DNA of 64,000 nucleotides, taken from positions 40,712,641 to 40,776,640 of the forward strand of contig NC_061119.1 of assembly GCF_002878395.1 (NCBI RefSeq), read 5' to 3'. The translations under genes were made by a program, and so were the position numbers. This document shows positions 12,401-23,600 of this stretch, in pieces (position 1 is the stretch's first letter; each line of letters opens with the position of its first letter). This stretch comes from Capsicum annuum. Taxonomy: Eukaryota > Streptophyta > Magnoliopsida > Solanales > Solanaceae. The notes below the pieces were generated by a model. It was not told the DNA's origin. It did not search any database and was given only the letters and a program-made list of their open reading frames with translations.

Positions 12401-13391
12401 AGTGTTGCTAAGAAACTAGTATGGTAGGTTCATCAACTTGCTAGATTAGGTGTTCGTTGGTGGATTAAGCTGAGGGTAGTATATAGGTTTAGAATAGTTT
12501 GAAATCTTCTTTGGTTGCCAAAATGAAAGAAAAATAAGATAGGGATTCCAATTTGGTTAAGTTGAAAGAGTTAGTCAGAGATCAGAAAGTGGAGGTTTTT
12601 TCCCAAGGGGGAGATAATGTGTTGCGATGTCAGGGTAGACTATGTATGCCATATGATGATAGTTTGAGACAGTGATCCTTACAGAAGTGCATGGTGCACG
12701 TAATTCTATTCACTCAGGAGCCACTAAGATGTACCATAATTTATAGGAAATCTATTGGTGGAGTAGTATGAAGAGGAATATTGCAGAGTTCGTAGCTAAG
12801 TTCTCTAACTGTCAAAAGGTTAAGGTTAAGCACCAGAGGCCTAGTGGCACTTTATAGGAGTTTAGCATTACCACTTGGAAGTGGAATAAGGTGAACATGG
12901 ATTTTGTGATAAGGTTGTCTCGCACACGTCGTTGGTATGATTCAATATGGGTTATTCTAGATAGAATGACCAAATCAACCCATTTCTTGCCCATTCATAT
13001 TTTCTATTTAGTCGAGGATTATGCCAAGCTCTATATTAGAGAGTTGGTTAGGTTTTATGGGGTCCCGTTGTCTATCATTTCAAATAGAGGTACTCATTTT
13101 ACCTCTCACTTTTGGAAATCTTTTCTGAAGGGTTCTTGGTACCCAAGTTCATCTTAGTATAGCTTTTTATCCTCAGACAGATGGTTAGGCAGAAAGGACC
13201 ATTTCGAACCTAGAGGACATGTTGAGAACTTGTGTTATTAACTTCAAGAGTTTTTGGGATAATCACTTTCCATTGATTGAGTTTGGCTATAGTAAAAATT
13301 ATTACTCTAGTATTTAGATGGCTCCATTTGAGGCTCTCTATAGGAGGAGTGTAGATCTCCTATTAGTTAGTTTAAGGTAGGAGAGTCTTCT
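12401..13391 (+). pseudogene. Decayed integrase core of G2
   Basis: The zinc-binding part near 12690-12830 has both His in the HG...H region, but the first Cys of its C-x2-C pair is changed (FSNCQK). The catalytic core is open at 12891-13157. The first acidic residue is kept (MNMDFV), but the second D of the D,D-35-E triad is replaced by Asn (ISNRGTHFTS). A frameshift follows near 13140 and the region with the catalytic Glu is out of frame. Integration activity is excluded. Confidence 0.82.
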
Positions 13392-13955
13392 TTGGTAGGA
13401 CAAAATTCAGTGTTTGATATGATAGAGAAGGTTCAGTTGATCAGGGAAAGTCTTAAGACATCCCAAAGCCGTCAGAAATCCTATACAGATGTAAGGAGAA
13501 GAGATCTTGAGTTTGAAGTTGGATATTTGGTGTGTTTAAAAATCTCACCCATGAAGGGAGTAAAGAGATTTGGCAAGAAGAGGACACTTAGTCCCCAATA
13601 TGTTGGCCCTTATAGAATTTTAAGTCGTTTTAGTAAGGTAGCTTATGAGCATGAGTTTCCTACAGTCTTGGCATCAGTGCATCCAGTGTTCCATGTTTCC
13701 TTATTAAAGAAGTGTATTGGTGACCCAGGTGTTGTAATTACTTTAAAGATCTTAAATGTTCAAGATAGCCTTTCTTATGAAGAAATCCCAGTCGATATCC
13801 TTGATTGTCAGATTCGTAGACTAACGAACAAAGAAGTTCCATTGGTCAAAGTTATTTGGCGGAATCAGTGTGTTGAGGGATCTACTTGGGAAGCAGAAGT
13901 AAATATGCGTACCAAGTACCCTCATTTTTTTTCTGTAAACTTAGACTCAGCTTAA
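13392..13955 (+). pseudogene. Integrase C-terminal domain plus chromodomain of G2
   Basis: An open run of 187 codons, the best-kept pol segment of G2. Residues about 1-60 are the integrase tail (VQLIRESLKTSQSRQKSY). The GPY/F region reads YVGPYRILSRFSKVAYE. A chromodomain occupies about residues 130-180 (EIPVDILDCQIRRL, then GSTWEAEVNMRTKYPHF). In chromoviruses this module steers integration to heterochromatin by binding histone marks. It has no own start signal and is listed as part of the dead polyprotein; the ATG at 13392 is incidental. Confidence 0.85.
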
Positions 13956-14185
13956 GGTAATAGTTTTCCTTAGATGGTTTCTTTTCCATTCTCAATTCCA
14001 GTTATATAATCATTCTCATGTCTTTGCATGTATTCACAAATTTAGTTCAGTCATGTATCATGTTTCAGGCTCAGTTGTGTAATCATGTTTTCAGTTATGC
14101 ATGTTCAGTATGTGATCTTAGTTTCCCAAGAATTCTCAGTGTAATCAGTCTTATTCGAGTATGAATGTTCCTAAAGGGGATCTAT
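13956..14185 (+). other. 3' untranslated region and polypurine tract of G2
   Basis: There is no gene between the pol stop and the LTR. TTCGAGTATGAATG at 14154-14167 is the short motif that also precedes the tract in G3 and, inverted, in GR. The tract is CTAAAGGGGATC (14171-14182), just before the LTR start at 14186. It primes plus-strand DNA synthesis. Confidence 0.65.
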
Positions 14186-16406
14186 TGTACTACCCCATAC
14201 TTTTCTTAGTTTACTTCAGCTTATAGTGTTTGCATAAGAGGCATAGAACCTAAAAATTTCTCTAAGGGTTGGGGACCTAGTCTTACTTTTGGCCTCTTAA
14301 CTTCAAGGATTTTTTAAATGGACTTCCCAACCCCGAGATGTAAGTTTTTGAGTTAATTCATGTTAGGGGTGTAAGGAGCATGTCTCGGGGAAGTTTTGGA
14401 TTTTTTGAACGAGAATAAAGGCACGTTTGGATTTCGATTCTAGAACCTCACCACGATAGTAGCGTATTGCGGTAGATGAGCACATCATTGCATTGCGGTG
14501 CCCCTCTAAACAACATTCCAGTTATGAATTTAATCCCTGAGGGGCAATCATTTCTTTTCCCCACCGACCCAATTCATAAAAACACAGGATTAAACTTCAG
14601 TAAGGGAATTATTTGCCCTAATTCTCCAAATTACTCTCAAATACAAACCCTCTCCTTCCCCAAGTTCATCAAATTCAACCCCCTTCCTTCCAAGAAAACC
14701 AAGAATTTGTGTTTCCCAATCCAAGAACATTAAAGAAAGCTTTCAAGATTGTGTTTCCCATTTAAGTTTAAGGGTCTAAGGTATGTGAGATGTTCATCCA
14801 TAGGCCCTTTCCACCCATGGATTCCAACAATCCCTCTTTATGTTTTAAATTATGAAATTACCTGTTTATGATGAATTATCTCCATGAAGTTTTATGAATT
14901 CTAGTTATACATTATGTTTGTAATTATTTTTCAAGGGAATTAGTCCTTACACATTGGAATGATATGTTAATGTTAAATCCTTGATTCATGATTTTTAGTA
15001 TTGAAGCTATGTTATTATTACATGTTTTGAACCATTCTCATGCTTTAATAAGTGACATGACCCTCATGTGTTTGATGAAATGCCTATGTGTTGAATTTGG
15101 AACAATCATTTCCTTCTATGGTTTCAAAGCTTTCATGTGTTCTTATTAGGATTCCATTGAGTCCTGAAGGGTTATGAACACCCGTTACTTAGCTGTTTAC
15201 ATAATTTTTAGTATTTTCAGAATGGTTTCAAATAAACCATGAGCCTTGTCAACCAGTTAGTATCATGTCCAGTTGTTGTCTCAGTTAATCTCAATTTAGT
15301 CCAGTAGTCAGTGTCATTCAGTTGGGGAGTAGGATTCAGCACCGAGTGAACCCAGGTATGGGGTCATTTCTGCTAGGTTAGGGTTTGACCCTTAGTAGCA
15401 ATCCCTGAGTTACAAAACTACGTATCCAGCGTACGTTAAGATATTTTCCTGCCAGTTTAGGGTTGACACGTATCTCATAAGTACTCTTACCAGATTAGGG
15501 TGACTCTTTAGTCCTTCGAGACACCAAATTAGTGGATCCACAAAGCCATTATTAGTACTCGTGGTATGGTACTAACACCCTTCTAGCTGGGGTTACAGGT
15601 TGGACCTTGATTAGCTCAAATTGGGGCATGTCGGTTAAATGATATCTCCTATAGTCTCAGTTCAATATTCTATACAGAATTCAGTTTCATGTTTGCTTGA
15701 CCATAGCGTACAGTTATCAGTTATTCAATTATTAGATTTTAGTATTTTAGGTTACAAATTATTTCAGAATCATGTTATATGCTTGGTCATGCATTCTCAT
15801 AATTTATAGCTTTCACGTATTTATATTCAGTAATCTCATGCTATTTAGCCAGTCTTTAATTCATGCACATAACCCATGTATTTCAACATAACCTCATCTT
15901 ATATACAAGTACATTCAAAGTACTGATCGTATACTCATTTCTTGCGCTATGATGTTTAATATCATAGGTTCGGATGCTCAGTTTCCTGACCACACTTAGA
16001 CAGGTCAGTGAATCAGCAGCAATAGCAGTGGTGAGTCCTCATATTTTGAGGACCTATTATGTTCCTTTCGGTAATTCAATATTTTTTTTAGTTAGCCAGT
16101 CAAAGTTAGTTGGGGGCTTGTCCCATCAACTCTTAAGTCAGTGGAGGCTTTTAGACATTTTAGATAGTTATTTTATCAGTTATATCATTTAAATTTTAGT
16201 ATTTTTGCATATGTTTTAGACTTATGGATTCAGATGTATTGTTTTCAGTTTTTAAACCTTATGGTGTATTCAGTTGATTTACGTATATATCTTTTATTAT
16301 CAGTTTTACTCAGTGCTCACAGCAGGGACCTGCTCATGGGTTAGCTTGTGGTCACTTGTGACCGTAAGCACAATTGTTGACACTAGGATAGCCTCGAGTG
16401 GTGACA
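14186..16406 (+). repeat. 3' LTR of gypsy G2
   Basis: It starts TGTACTACCCC and ends GTGGTGACA, 2221 bp. The 3' part matches 8351-9169. A block near 15325 (GGGAGTAGGATTCAGCACCG) is shared with the G3 LTR near 30540, so G2 and G3 are related subfamilies. The small open frame at 14476-14733 lies in LTR sequence and has no recognisable domain. Confidence 0.78.
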
Positions 16407-17786
16407 GAGCCTCTGTGTTATTGTCGTGTCACGGAGGCTACCCTCCGCGATATTGGTAAGGCGTGGAGGATAGTCTCCGCGATATTGGCGTGCCACGCCA
16501 AGGGTTAATTTTTGTCCATTTTTTTTTATTCACTTGAGATGAGGAGCTTTTGGTCATTTCACCTTTCCCATGACTTTTAAACATAAAATAGTCCCATTCC
16601 CATCATTTTTCAAATATCAAATCCCGATATTTCACTCTCAAACACAAAATCCAAGAACATTCAAGGGTTTCACCGTGCATTCATCATCTGGGCACCAAAC
16701 TTTTAATTGATTACAAATTTTTATATGCTTCATGCATGTATCTCTTTCCTAAATAGATTCTATATGAAAGCATGTATTCAATTTTATTCATGTGGTTTAA
16801 TAATTTGAATTTTGAATATGGATTGAGGGGTTTGGAGTGGTTATTACATGAATTGAATTTCCATGGCTTTGAATTGATTACTTATGCTTTATAATCATGA
16901 TTTTGAACTAAATAAATGCATGGATGTGGATATTGGAATGCGTTACATGTGTTTCCCCAAATTTGATGGTTTAATAGTTTGGAATGGGCACCTTAACCAA
17001 CTTGTGAAATTGATTGAAAACATGGATATATACATAAACTACTTCACTTTTGAAACTTTGCATTATATAATTAAAAGGTTAATGAAACATAAATTGTTTT
17101 TGGCCGATATGGGTGTCTTTATGACCGTATACATGAGTCACACTTCATATATATATTTGGAATTGTTGGATCCTCAGTGGATTTGGCCCTTTCTTAAATT
17201 TCTCTGGTTCGTGCGGCTAACACACACTTGGGCCTTTCTCAAATTTCTCTGGTTCGTGGGTGATTTTAGGATGGTTAGAGCTGCACAGTCTAGGCTAATG
17301 GTTTTAAATCTCATGATTAAACAGTGTTTTCTATCCCGACATCTTATATATATATATATATATATATGAATGTATGCATATGGTTTTGACTGATTTTTGA
17401 CATGACATTATTTTATCCCTTCCCTGAGTTGCATGCTAGTGCCTACCCCAATAACCATCCTAGGACGCTACATTATTTCATAATGTACTGTCCGAAGAGA
17501 CTTCTTTACCCTTGTGCAGTGTTAGATGGTTTAGCAATAATGTCAAGTTGTTGTGAACTGGTTAGCCTCCATCCTTTGGAATGCCTTATATTTCCATATT
17601 CTTTTATTTTGACTCCGTACTTTTGGATTCTTTCTGTCAAAATTGGAAGCATGTACCAACCAGTTAGGTATTCTGGTTTTAGAGGCTATTGTGGAGAGAT
17701 GTGGGTTGATTAGTTATTATTTTGACTCTTAGTTTTAGTGAGTCATTCATTCATTTTATTATTTCTGCTTAGATGGCTTCCACATA

Positions 17787-17840
<54 letters not shown>

Positions 17841-17931
17841 GTGCTCATGAGGTTAGGTGAAGGGGGTGGTCTCTGGTCTATAATGGGCTTGAGATACCCG
17901 TCATGGCTAGGCCCTGGTTTGAGTCGTGACA
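16407..17931 (+). repeat. 3' LTR remnant of gypsy G1
   Basis: It corresponds by eye to 305-2089 and ends GAGTCGTGACA. The first 160 or so LTR bases are missing, since G2 abuts directly. Relative to the 5' copy it has lost about 260 bases near 17110 and gained a long (TTA)n tract. The frames at 16884-17369 and 17402-17713 are chance reading frames in LTR DNA. Confidence 0.7.
17788..17840 (+). repeat. (TTA)n microsatellite in G1 3' LTR
   Basis: About 17 perfect TTA units. The equivalent place in the 5' LTR (about 1983-2001) has only about six, so the tract grew or shrank after insertion. Confidence 0.95.
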
Positions 17932-18117
17932 TATTGGGACCAGACACATCTCATTCCCTTTAAATCCAAATGTTGCAACTTTTCCTTTTTAATAAAAAAA
18001 TCAAATCCCACCTTTTCCTCATTCTTTCCAAAATTAGTTCTAAAACCCTCTCTCAAAAGGCAATCTCTTCTTCCCAAAATTGTCTTTCCTTGTTTAAGAA
18101 ATTATCTTCCACTTGAA
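17932..18117 (+). other. C1 spacer upstream of envelope-like ORF
   Basis: It begins with TATTG, the partner of TATTA at 140-144, and continues into the leader of the C1 envelope-like frame. No domain was seen. Confidence 0.45.
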
Positions 18118-19965
18118 ATGGCAAACAAAATCTCCTCTTCAAGCCCTACAAAAGAGTCAAAAAATACTCCTTTTCCCTCACCCTCCACTGAAAATACATT
18201 TGTTGGATCTTTCTCTTTACTAGTAACTATGGTAGAATCCACTAAAAAGCCCCAAAAATTGTGGAATCTAACCTTTAGAGAGCCATTATTATTGATGCCA
18301 GTGAGGGTTTCAGTTCATCAATGCAGACCGAGTTTCCACAAACTATTACCCACTTATAAAACTCTGAAGTAGATGTCCCTTGTGAGAACCCAAAAGAACC
18401 TGGTTCCCCTACCCCTTCAAAATCAAACCCAATTTTTGCTCAACTATTTGATGAAGATCTCCCAATATAAAAATCAAACCTTTTTAGTAGTGTTTTGGCA
18501 GGGGAATATTGGGTTGCCTAAAACTTGATGTTACTAGCTAATGATTCTAGAGATATTTCTTTTAGGATGAATGAGAATGTAGTTGTTGACACCTCTCTCC
18601 TCTCATTTGACAAAACTCCTGAGTTTGTAGAGAATCTTTATTATTTTGTGCAACCCCCTGTAGAGGATCAGGAGGTTGATAATGATGATGATATGTATTT
18701 GAGGTGGTCTATGCAAAGAAAAGAGGGAGTAAAGGAAACGAGAAAGTAGAGGATCCTATGAAAGTGACTAAGACTTATGCAACAAGAAGTATGGAAAATA
18801 AGTAAAGATGCCATAAAAGCAAACAAGTTTGCTACCACTAATAAAAGAAGGTTGAGAAAAGGGACTATGATAAATGAAAAAAATATAGAGGTAGTTGAGG
18901 TTAGTGAAGGTGATGAATTTGATACTGATATTGTTGTGGCAACAGATAAGAAGAGAAAAGAGGTCAAATGAGAGATGAAGACTCAAAAAGTCTTATCTGG
19001 AAGGGTGATTGATTCTTGGATTCTTGAACAATATGGAATGGTGGAACTATAAGATATGTCATCTATCAAGGTTGGTTACATCTCTTTGAGGAACCAGTTC
19101 CCTAAATGTTTGAAAAGAAAGTCAAAGAATTATTTTATACCATAAAGTCTAAAGATGGTCTGAGTTTATCTGCCTTGGTCCAAAGAGAAAAGGTGAAGTT
19201 AGATGAATAAACTCTGCGAACAATCTTGGATGTTCCTATGTTTAGGGTGAGGTCTATAGAGAAGCAACAACCTCCAGTATAATTTATGAAGGATGCTTCT
19301 AAAGTAGGTGGAACCTCTGTTGTAGGGGTGAGAAAGAATTTTTGAAAAGGTGAATTCCAATTGGTATATGAGTTTGTGAATAAGGTAACTCTACCTAGGG
19401 CAGAAAAGAGAACAATGGCTTAAGCAGTGGATCTATTTGTGATTGAGTACATGAGTAAGTTTGAACTCATCAGTTTTCCTAAATGATGATAGAAAACATG
19501 TACAAAGTTGTACATATCAATAAAGGAAGACATGAATGCCTTAGTATTCAAGTATTTTGGTGTTGTTGGTAGAAGAAAACACCTGGGACTGCTAAACATA
19601 TGTCCACTCTAAACACCTTAGTTGAAAATAAGTGTGTTGAGGGAAAATTGAGGAACATACCCTAAGTGTTTGAGTTGATAACTGCCCATGAGAAATTGAG
19701 TTTGGAGGTAGATGAATCACGGATGGCATTAATAGCTAGAGAAGTTGAGATTACACATCTTAAAGTGAAAAATTAGTAGTATCTTCTGAAGGACTTGGTG
19801 TTGAAGAAACACTGAGAATTGAAAATGCAGATTTAAAATCCTAGGTCACTGCACTTTCTGAGAAGGTCAAAAAATTGAATACTAAAGTGAAAAACCTCAC
19901 CAAGCAGCTACTGAATTCTTATGTTGCAGAAAGTACAAGGATGGAAATACTGCTCAAGTCCCTTA
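18118..19965 (+). pseudogene. Envelope-like ORF of copia C1 (5' part)
   Basis: Relic of the third reading frame found after pol in Sirevirus-type copia elements of dicots; its function is unproven (envelope-like by position only). The ATG at 18118 gives MANKISSSSPTKESKN, a Ser/Thr/Pro-rich start. An acidic stretch follows at 18525-18749 (VEDQEVDNDDDMYLRW). The central plant retroelement domain lies near 18990-19560, with pieces such as GRVIDSWILEQYGMVEL, KLDE then LRTILDVPMFRVRS, and FQLVYEFVNKVTLPRAEKR. The C-terminal part is coiled-coil-like (SLEVDESRMALIAREVEI). At least six stops and some shifts break it. It is cut at 19965 by C2 and its last codons resume at 28368. Confidence 0.6.
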
Positions 19966-20928
19966 TGCTAACCCCACACTCTAATTATATGTTTTAATAA
20001 AGAAAAACTAATAAACAAATATCTTGCAGGATACACCAAAGATACATAGGATCAAAGAGACTCCAGAATCTCTAAGGAATCAATTCAAGATTTCCAAGAA
20101 TATCTCGCAAAAGGAAGCATGCATCCAACAGCAAGATGGTCAGGGCTAAACTTGGAATAGCTTCAGTCATGTAATCAATTCAAGATATCCAAAAATATCT
20201 CACAAAAGGAAGAAAACATCCTATAGCAACATAACTGGAGCTACACTTGGGAAGAGTAATAATCACGACAGGAATAAAAGGAAATAAGATCGCATCCCCT
20301 ACATAGACATATTTGATATGGACATGTATGAGTGTCGTGTATGGACATATCTGATATAGACATACTATACAGTATTATTCCTCAATCAAAGAATTAATTT
20401 AAATCCTTGATTGGGACAAAATCTCTTGGGTTTTCTTACGAAGAAAAAAAGTCGATCAGATGAAGAATATAAAAGAAAGGACTGGAGATTGAAGTATTCA
20501 CGTAACTTCAAGAAAGAATCTCATAGTGTCTCAATCTTAGTCTCATAAAGCTTTGTACTTCTTAGTTTACAATAGTTATACAAAGAATAAGATTGAGTCA
20601 ACTTTGTAATTCAAACTGAGGCTGTGTCACAAGATCTGAAAAATAAAATAAGTCTTCGGAACTTGTTCATCACCATTGTACTCGGGCTTCACTTTGAAAA
20701 GATCAAAGGAAACTTAGAAACCCAAGAGGACTGGAAGTAGGCACCACATTGGTGTTTGAACATAGGATAAATAGTTGTGTTCTTATTTCAAGTTTTTTAT
20801 TGTCTTATCTGTTTATTTAAATATAATCTGGTTTATGAATATTGATTTGCAGGCAAGTCAACTGAGAAGACTTAACAATCGACTCAAGGAAATTTTTAAT
20901 TCCCCCTCCCCCCTCATTTTGAATTTCA
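19966..20928 (+). repeat. 5' LTR of copia C2
   Basis: 963 bp, starting TGCTAACCC and ending GAATTTCA. It matches 27420-28362, sharing TATATGTTTTAATAAAG near the start and GACTGGAAGTAGGCACCACA near the end. The two copies differ by scattered substitutions and small indels, so the insertion is not very recent. Confidence 0.9.
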
Positions 20929-20930
20929 AT

Positions 20931-20942
20931 TGGTATTAGAGC
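20931..20942 (+). other. Primer binding site of C2
   Basis: TGGTATTAGAGC lies two bases after the LTR. It is the initiator-Met type with one C-to-T change. Confidence 0.85.
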
Positions 20943-20986
20943 AGGTCTCCAACAGTTTTGCTTAACCACATAGGAGAAAAGATCAA

Positions 20987-22261
20987 ATGGTAAACTAACA
21001 AATTCCCAGTGCTCTCCATCAAGACGACCACTTCTCCACAAGACCACCATATTTCAACAGAAAAAATTACTTCTATTGAAAGAATAGATATAGAATCTTC
21101 ATCCAATATAATGAATTCCAAGCATGGGTTGACATTAGGGACCAAAGACAATACCAGGACTCAAGGAAAATAATAAGGACAAGGACAAAGAAAAAGAATC
21201 AAGCAATACAAATATAGATGACCTCGAGACCTTGTTAGAAGACCAAAGTCCAGAAGCTTGTTAAAAGCCTCCCTATAGTATGGGAAACTAAAGTTGCCAT
21301 TCTGGAAGACAAAGACCTTTACAACATGACATATGATGAATTATGAGCTAATCCTATTGCATATGAATGATATTATATCAATAAGTATAATAAGGAAGAA
21401 AAGAAGAAACCAGTGGCCTTTAATTCTATACTAACTGAAAAGAAAGACTTTCTGGAAGAAGCCAATAGTGAAGGAATAGCTCTTATAAATAGAGGAGTAA
21501 GGGAAATCATGAAATAGAGACAGCAAAAATCCCAAAGAGTCAGCAATAATGATTCCACAAAAAATAATGATCAATTCAATCATTGTGGAAGGATGGGCCA
21601 CTTCAAACAAAATTGTCAAGAATTAAGAAGAGATCGTCTAGAAAAAATAAAAACTTTGGAGCTTGGAGAGATAAAGATAAAACTGAAGAAGAGACAGAAG
21701 AATCCAACATGTACTTCATGGCAAAAAGTGAATCAAGTGAGGTAAGAGCACACGACTATCACAACTACAATATTCTAGAATCAAATTTAGATATGATAAC
21801 TAATAACCTTCAAAAATTTATAGATGAATACAAAAGATTGCTCAAGAGAAGAAAAACTGAGAATCTCAACTTAAATGAAAACTTGAAGAGGAACAAAGAA
21901 ACTTTCAAGTTGAAGTTGAAACATGTCAAATCAAAATTAAATTACTTCAATAAGAGCTTGAGGATGTAAAAATGCAATTGAATAGCATTAGAAAATCATC
22001 AAGCCATAGTTTCATGAGATCAAATTCTTTTAAACAAACTCAAGTTCCTCATCAAAATTATTTAAATCAGCCAAAACCCCTTTCTTCTTTCAAGGACCTA
22101 TCTGCTATACATGTGGATAGAAGGGAACAAATCACATAGCTGTAGGAAAAATCCTAAAGGTGTGTGGGTTTGGTAGCCTAAAGGAAGTACATCTAACCCG
22201 CAAGGACCCAAGACCACTTGGGTACCTAAACAAAATTGCTTTTATTATTTTGCAGGAACAT
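20987..22261 (+). pseudogene. Decayed gag of copia C2
   Basis: The ATG at 20987 is followed by a stop after three codons. Further pieces read RPPYFNRKNYFYWKNR and VWETKVAILEDKDLYNMTYD, typical of copia gag (UBN2-type). The zinc knuckle at 21575-21617 reads FNHCGRMGHFKQNC: the first Cys of C-x2-C is replaced by Phe (TTC at 21575). The open run at 21583-21969 is a different frame over the Lys/Glu-rich part. Many stops occur; no Gag is produced. Confidence 0.75.
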
Positions 22262-23600
22262 ATCCACAAAAGTTATAAAAAGGGAATGTAGGTCATTGAT
22301 AGTGGATGTTCCAGACATATGACCAAAAAAAAACTTTTTTTGCCGAAGAAAATAGAAGGAGGAACGGTCAGATTCGGTGGTAATGCTAAACACTATGTCA
22401 TCGGAGTCAGCTCAGTAAAACTCAACTCCTCATGTAAACTTATTGATGTGTATCTCGTAGACGAACTTAAACATAACCACCTCAGTAGCATCCAGTTATG
22501 TGACGCTAGTTTTGGAGTCTCCTTCAAAACTGAAAGATGCTCTATCAAGCATGATAAAAGATATATTTCTCTTATCGGTGAACGTGTTGTTAATATTTAT
22601 ATCTTAAATAACCCTAATTTTGCTACTTTAACCTTCCTCATTGAACAAACCAATGATACTTGGTTGTGGTACAGAAAGCTTAGACATAGTAGTATGCATA
22701 TCATTGCGAAACTGTCTAGAATGGAATTGGTGAAAGGTCTACCAAAACTCAAGTTTGAGAAGGATCACATCTGTGATGCCTGCCAATTGGATAAACAGAC
22801 TCAAACATCATTCAAAGTCAAATACATTGTCTCCACTACCAAACCCCTTCAAATAATTCACATGGATTTGTTTGGCCCTGCTAAGACCGGAAGTATTGGT
22901 GGGAAAAGATGTGTTTTTATCATTGTTGATGATTATTCTCATTTTACCTGGGCAATGTTTCTCGCTTATAAACATGAGGCTTTCACAAATTTTGAGATTT
23001 TTGGTAGAAAAGTACAAAGAGAAGAAGGACATTTCATCACCTATATATGCAGTGATCATGGAGGAGAATTTGTTAACAAAGCTTTCGAGGAATACTGTTC
23101 TCAGAATAGATACTCTTAAAACTTTCTATCACCTCAGTTCCTCAACAAAATATTATGGTGGAACAAAAAAATTGATCCTTTCAGGAGATTGCTAGAGCCG
23201 TGCTACTAGAACACAACCTTCCAGATCACTTTTGGCCAGAGGCAGTAAGCACAGCATGTCACATCATCAACAGATATCTCATCAGACCTCTTCTAAAGAA
23301 GATGCCTTATGAGATATGGAGAAGAAAGAAGCCAAATATTAGCTACTTTCATCCTTATGGATGCAAATTCTTCATCCACAACAACGGTAAGAATAACTTA
23401 GAAAAATTTGATCCACAAAGTGACAAAGGTATTTTTCTTGGGTATTCTCCCACAACTTGTGCTTACAGGGCTTACAATAAAAGAATGTTATGTGTTGAAA
23501 AATCTATTCATATTATATTTTATAAAGCTACTCACCCTCCTATGAGTTTAAGTATTGATGAAGAACAAGTGAATGAACTACAATATTGATCCAATGCTAG
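22262..23600 (+). pseudogene. Protease and integrase of copia C2
   Basis: The protease active site is intact as IDSGCSRHM (Asp at 22298). The long run 22319-23119 carries the GAG-pre-integrase zinc region, where the first His is replaced (WLWYRKLRH) but CDAC is kept. The integrase core follows with acidic residues MDLFGP and SDHGGEF. A frameshift near 23110 precedes the third catalytic region (MVEQKN, near 23157). The frame resumes at 23200-23589 with the integrase tail, ending near SDKGIFLGYS. So two of three catalytic residues lie in one frame and the Glu in another. Confidence 0.88.

Larger units (their letters stand above)
8351..16406 (+). mobile_element. Truncated Ty3/gypsy chromovirus G2
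   Basis: Plus-strand element with a truncated 5' LTR (8351-9169), eroded primer site, gag, pol with protease, reverse transcriptase, RNase H, integrase and chromodomain, a polypurine tract and a complete 3' LTR. Domain order and chromodomain place it in the Tekay/Del-like chromovirus group. It lies within the LTR sequence of G1: the base after its end (16407) matches G1's LTR at position 305. Many stops and frameshifts make it non-functional. Confidence 0.8.
145..17931 (+). mobile_element. Ty3/gypsy LTR retrotransposon G1 with nested insertions
   Basis: A plus-strand gypsy element with a 5' LTR (145-2089), a primer site, decayed gag and pol (2300-4903) and a 3' LTR remnant (16407-17931). The domain order is gag, protease, reverse transcriptase, as in Metaviridae. 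It is split by a minus-strand gypsy fragment (4904 to about 8350) and by truncated gypsy G2 (about 8351-16406). Its RNase H, integrase and the first 160 or so bases of its 3' LTR are missing. The flanking pentamers TATTA/TATTG support one insertion event into older copia DNA. It is dead: every domain has stops. Confidence 0.72.

Noticed and set aside
16884..17713. Frames of 161 and 103 codons
   Set aside because: Within the 3' LTR of G1, with no domain; the corresponding 5' LTR region is not open.
18668..18986. Minus-strand frames of 99 and 72 codons
   Set aside because: Antisense shadows of the C1 envelope-like relic.
21373..21619. Minus-strand frames over the C2 gag
   Set aside because: Antisense of the gag/zinc-knuckle region.
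22808..23195. Minus-strand 83-codon frame and plus-strand 107-codon frame
   Set aside because: Shadows of the C2 integrase core, which is in another frame.
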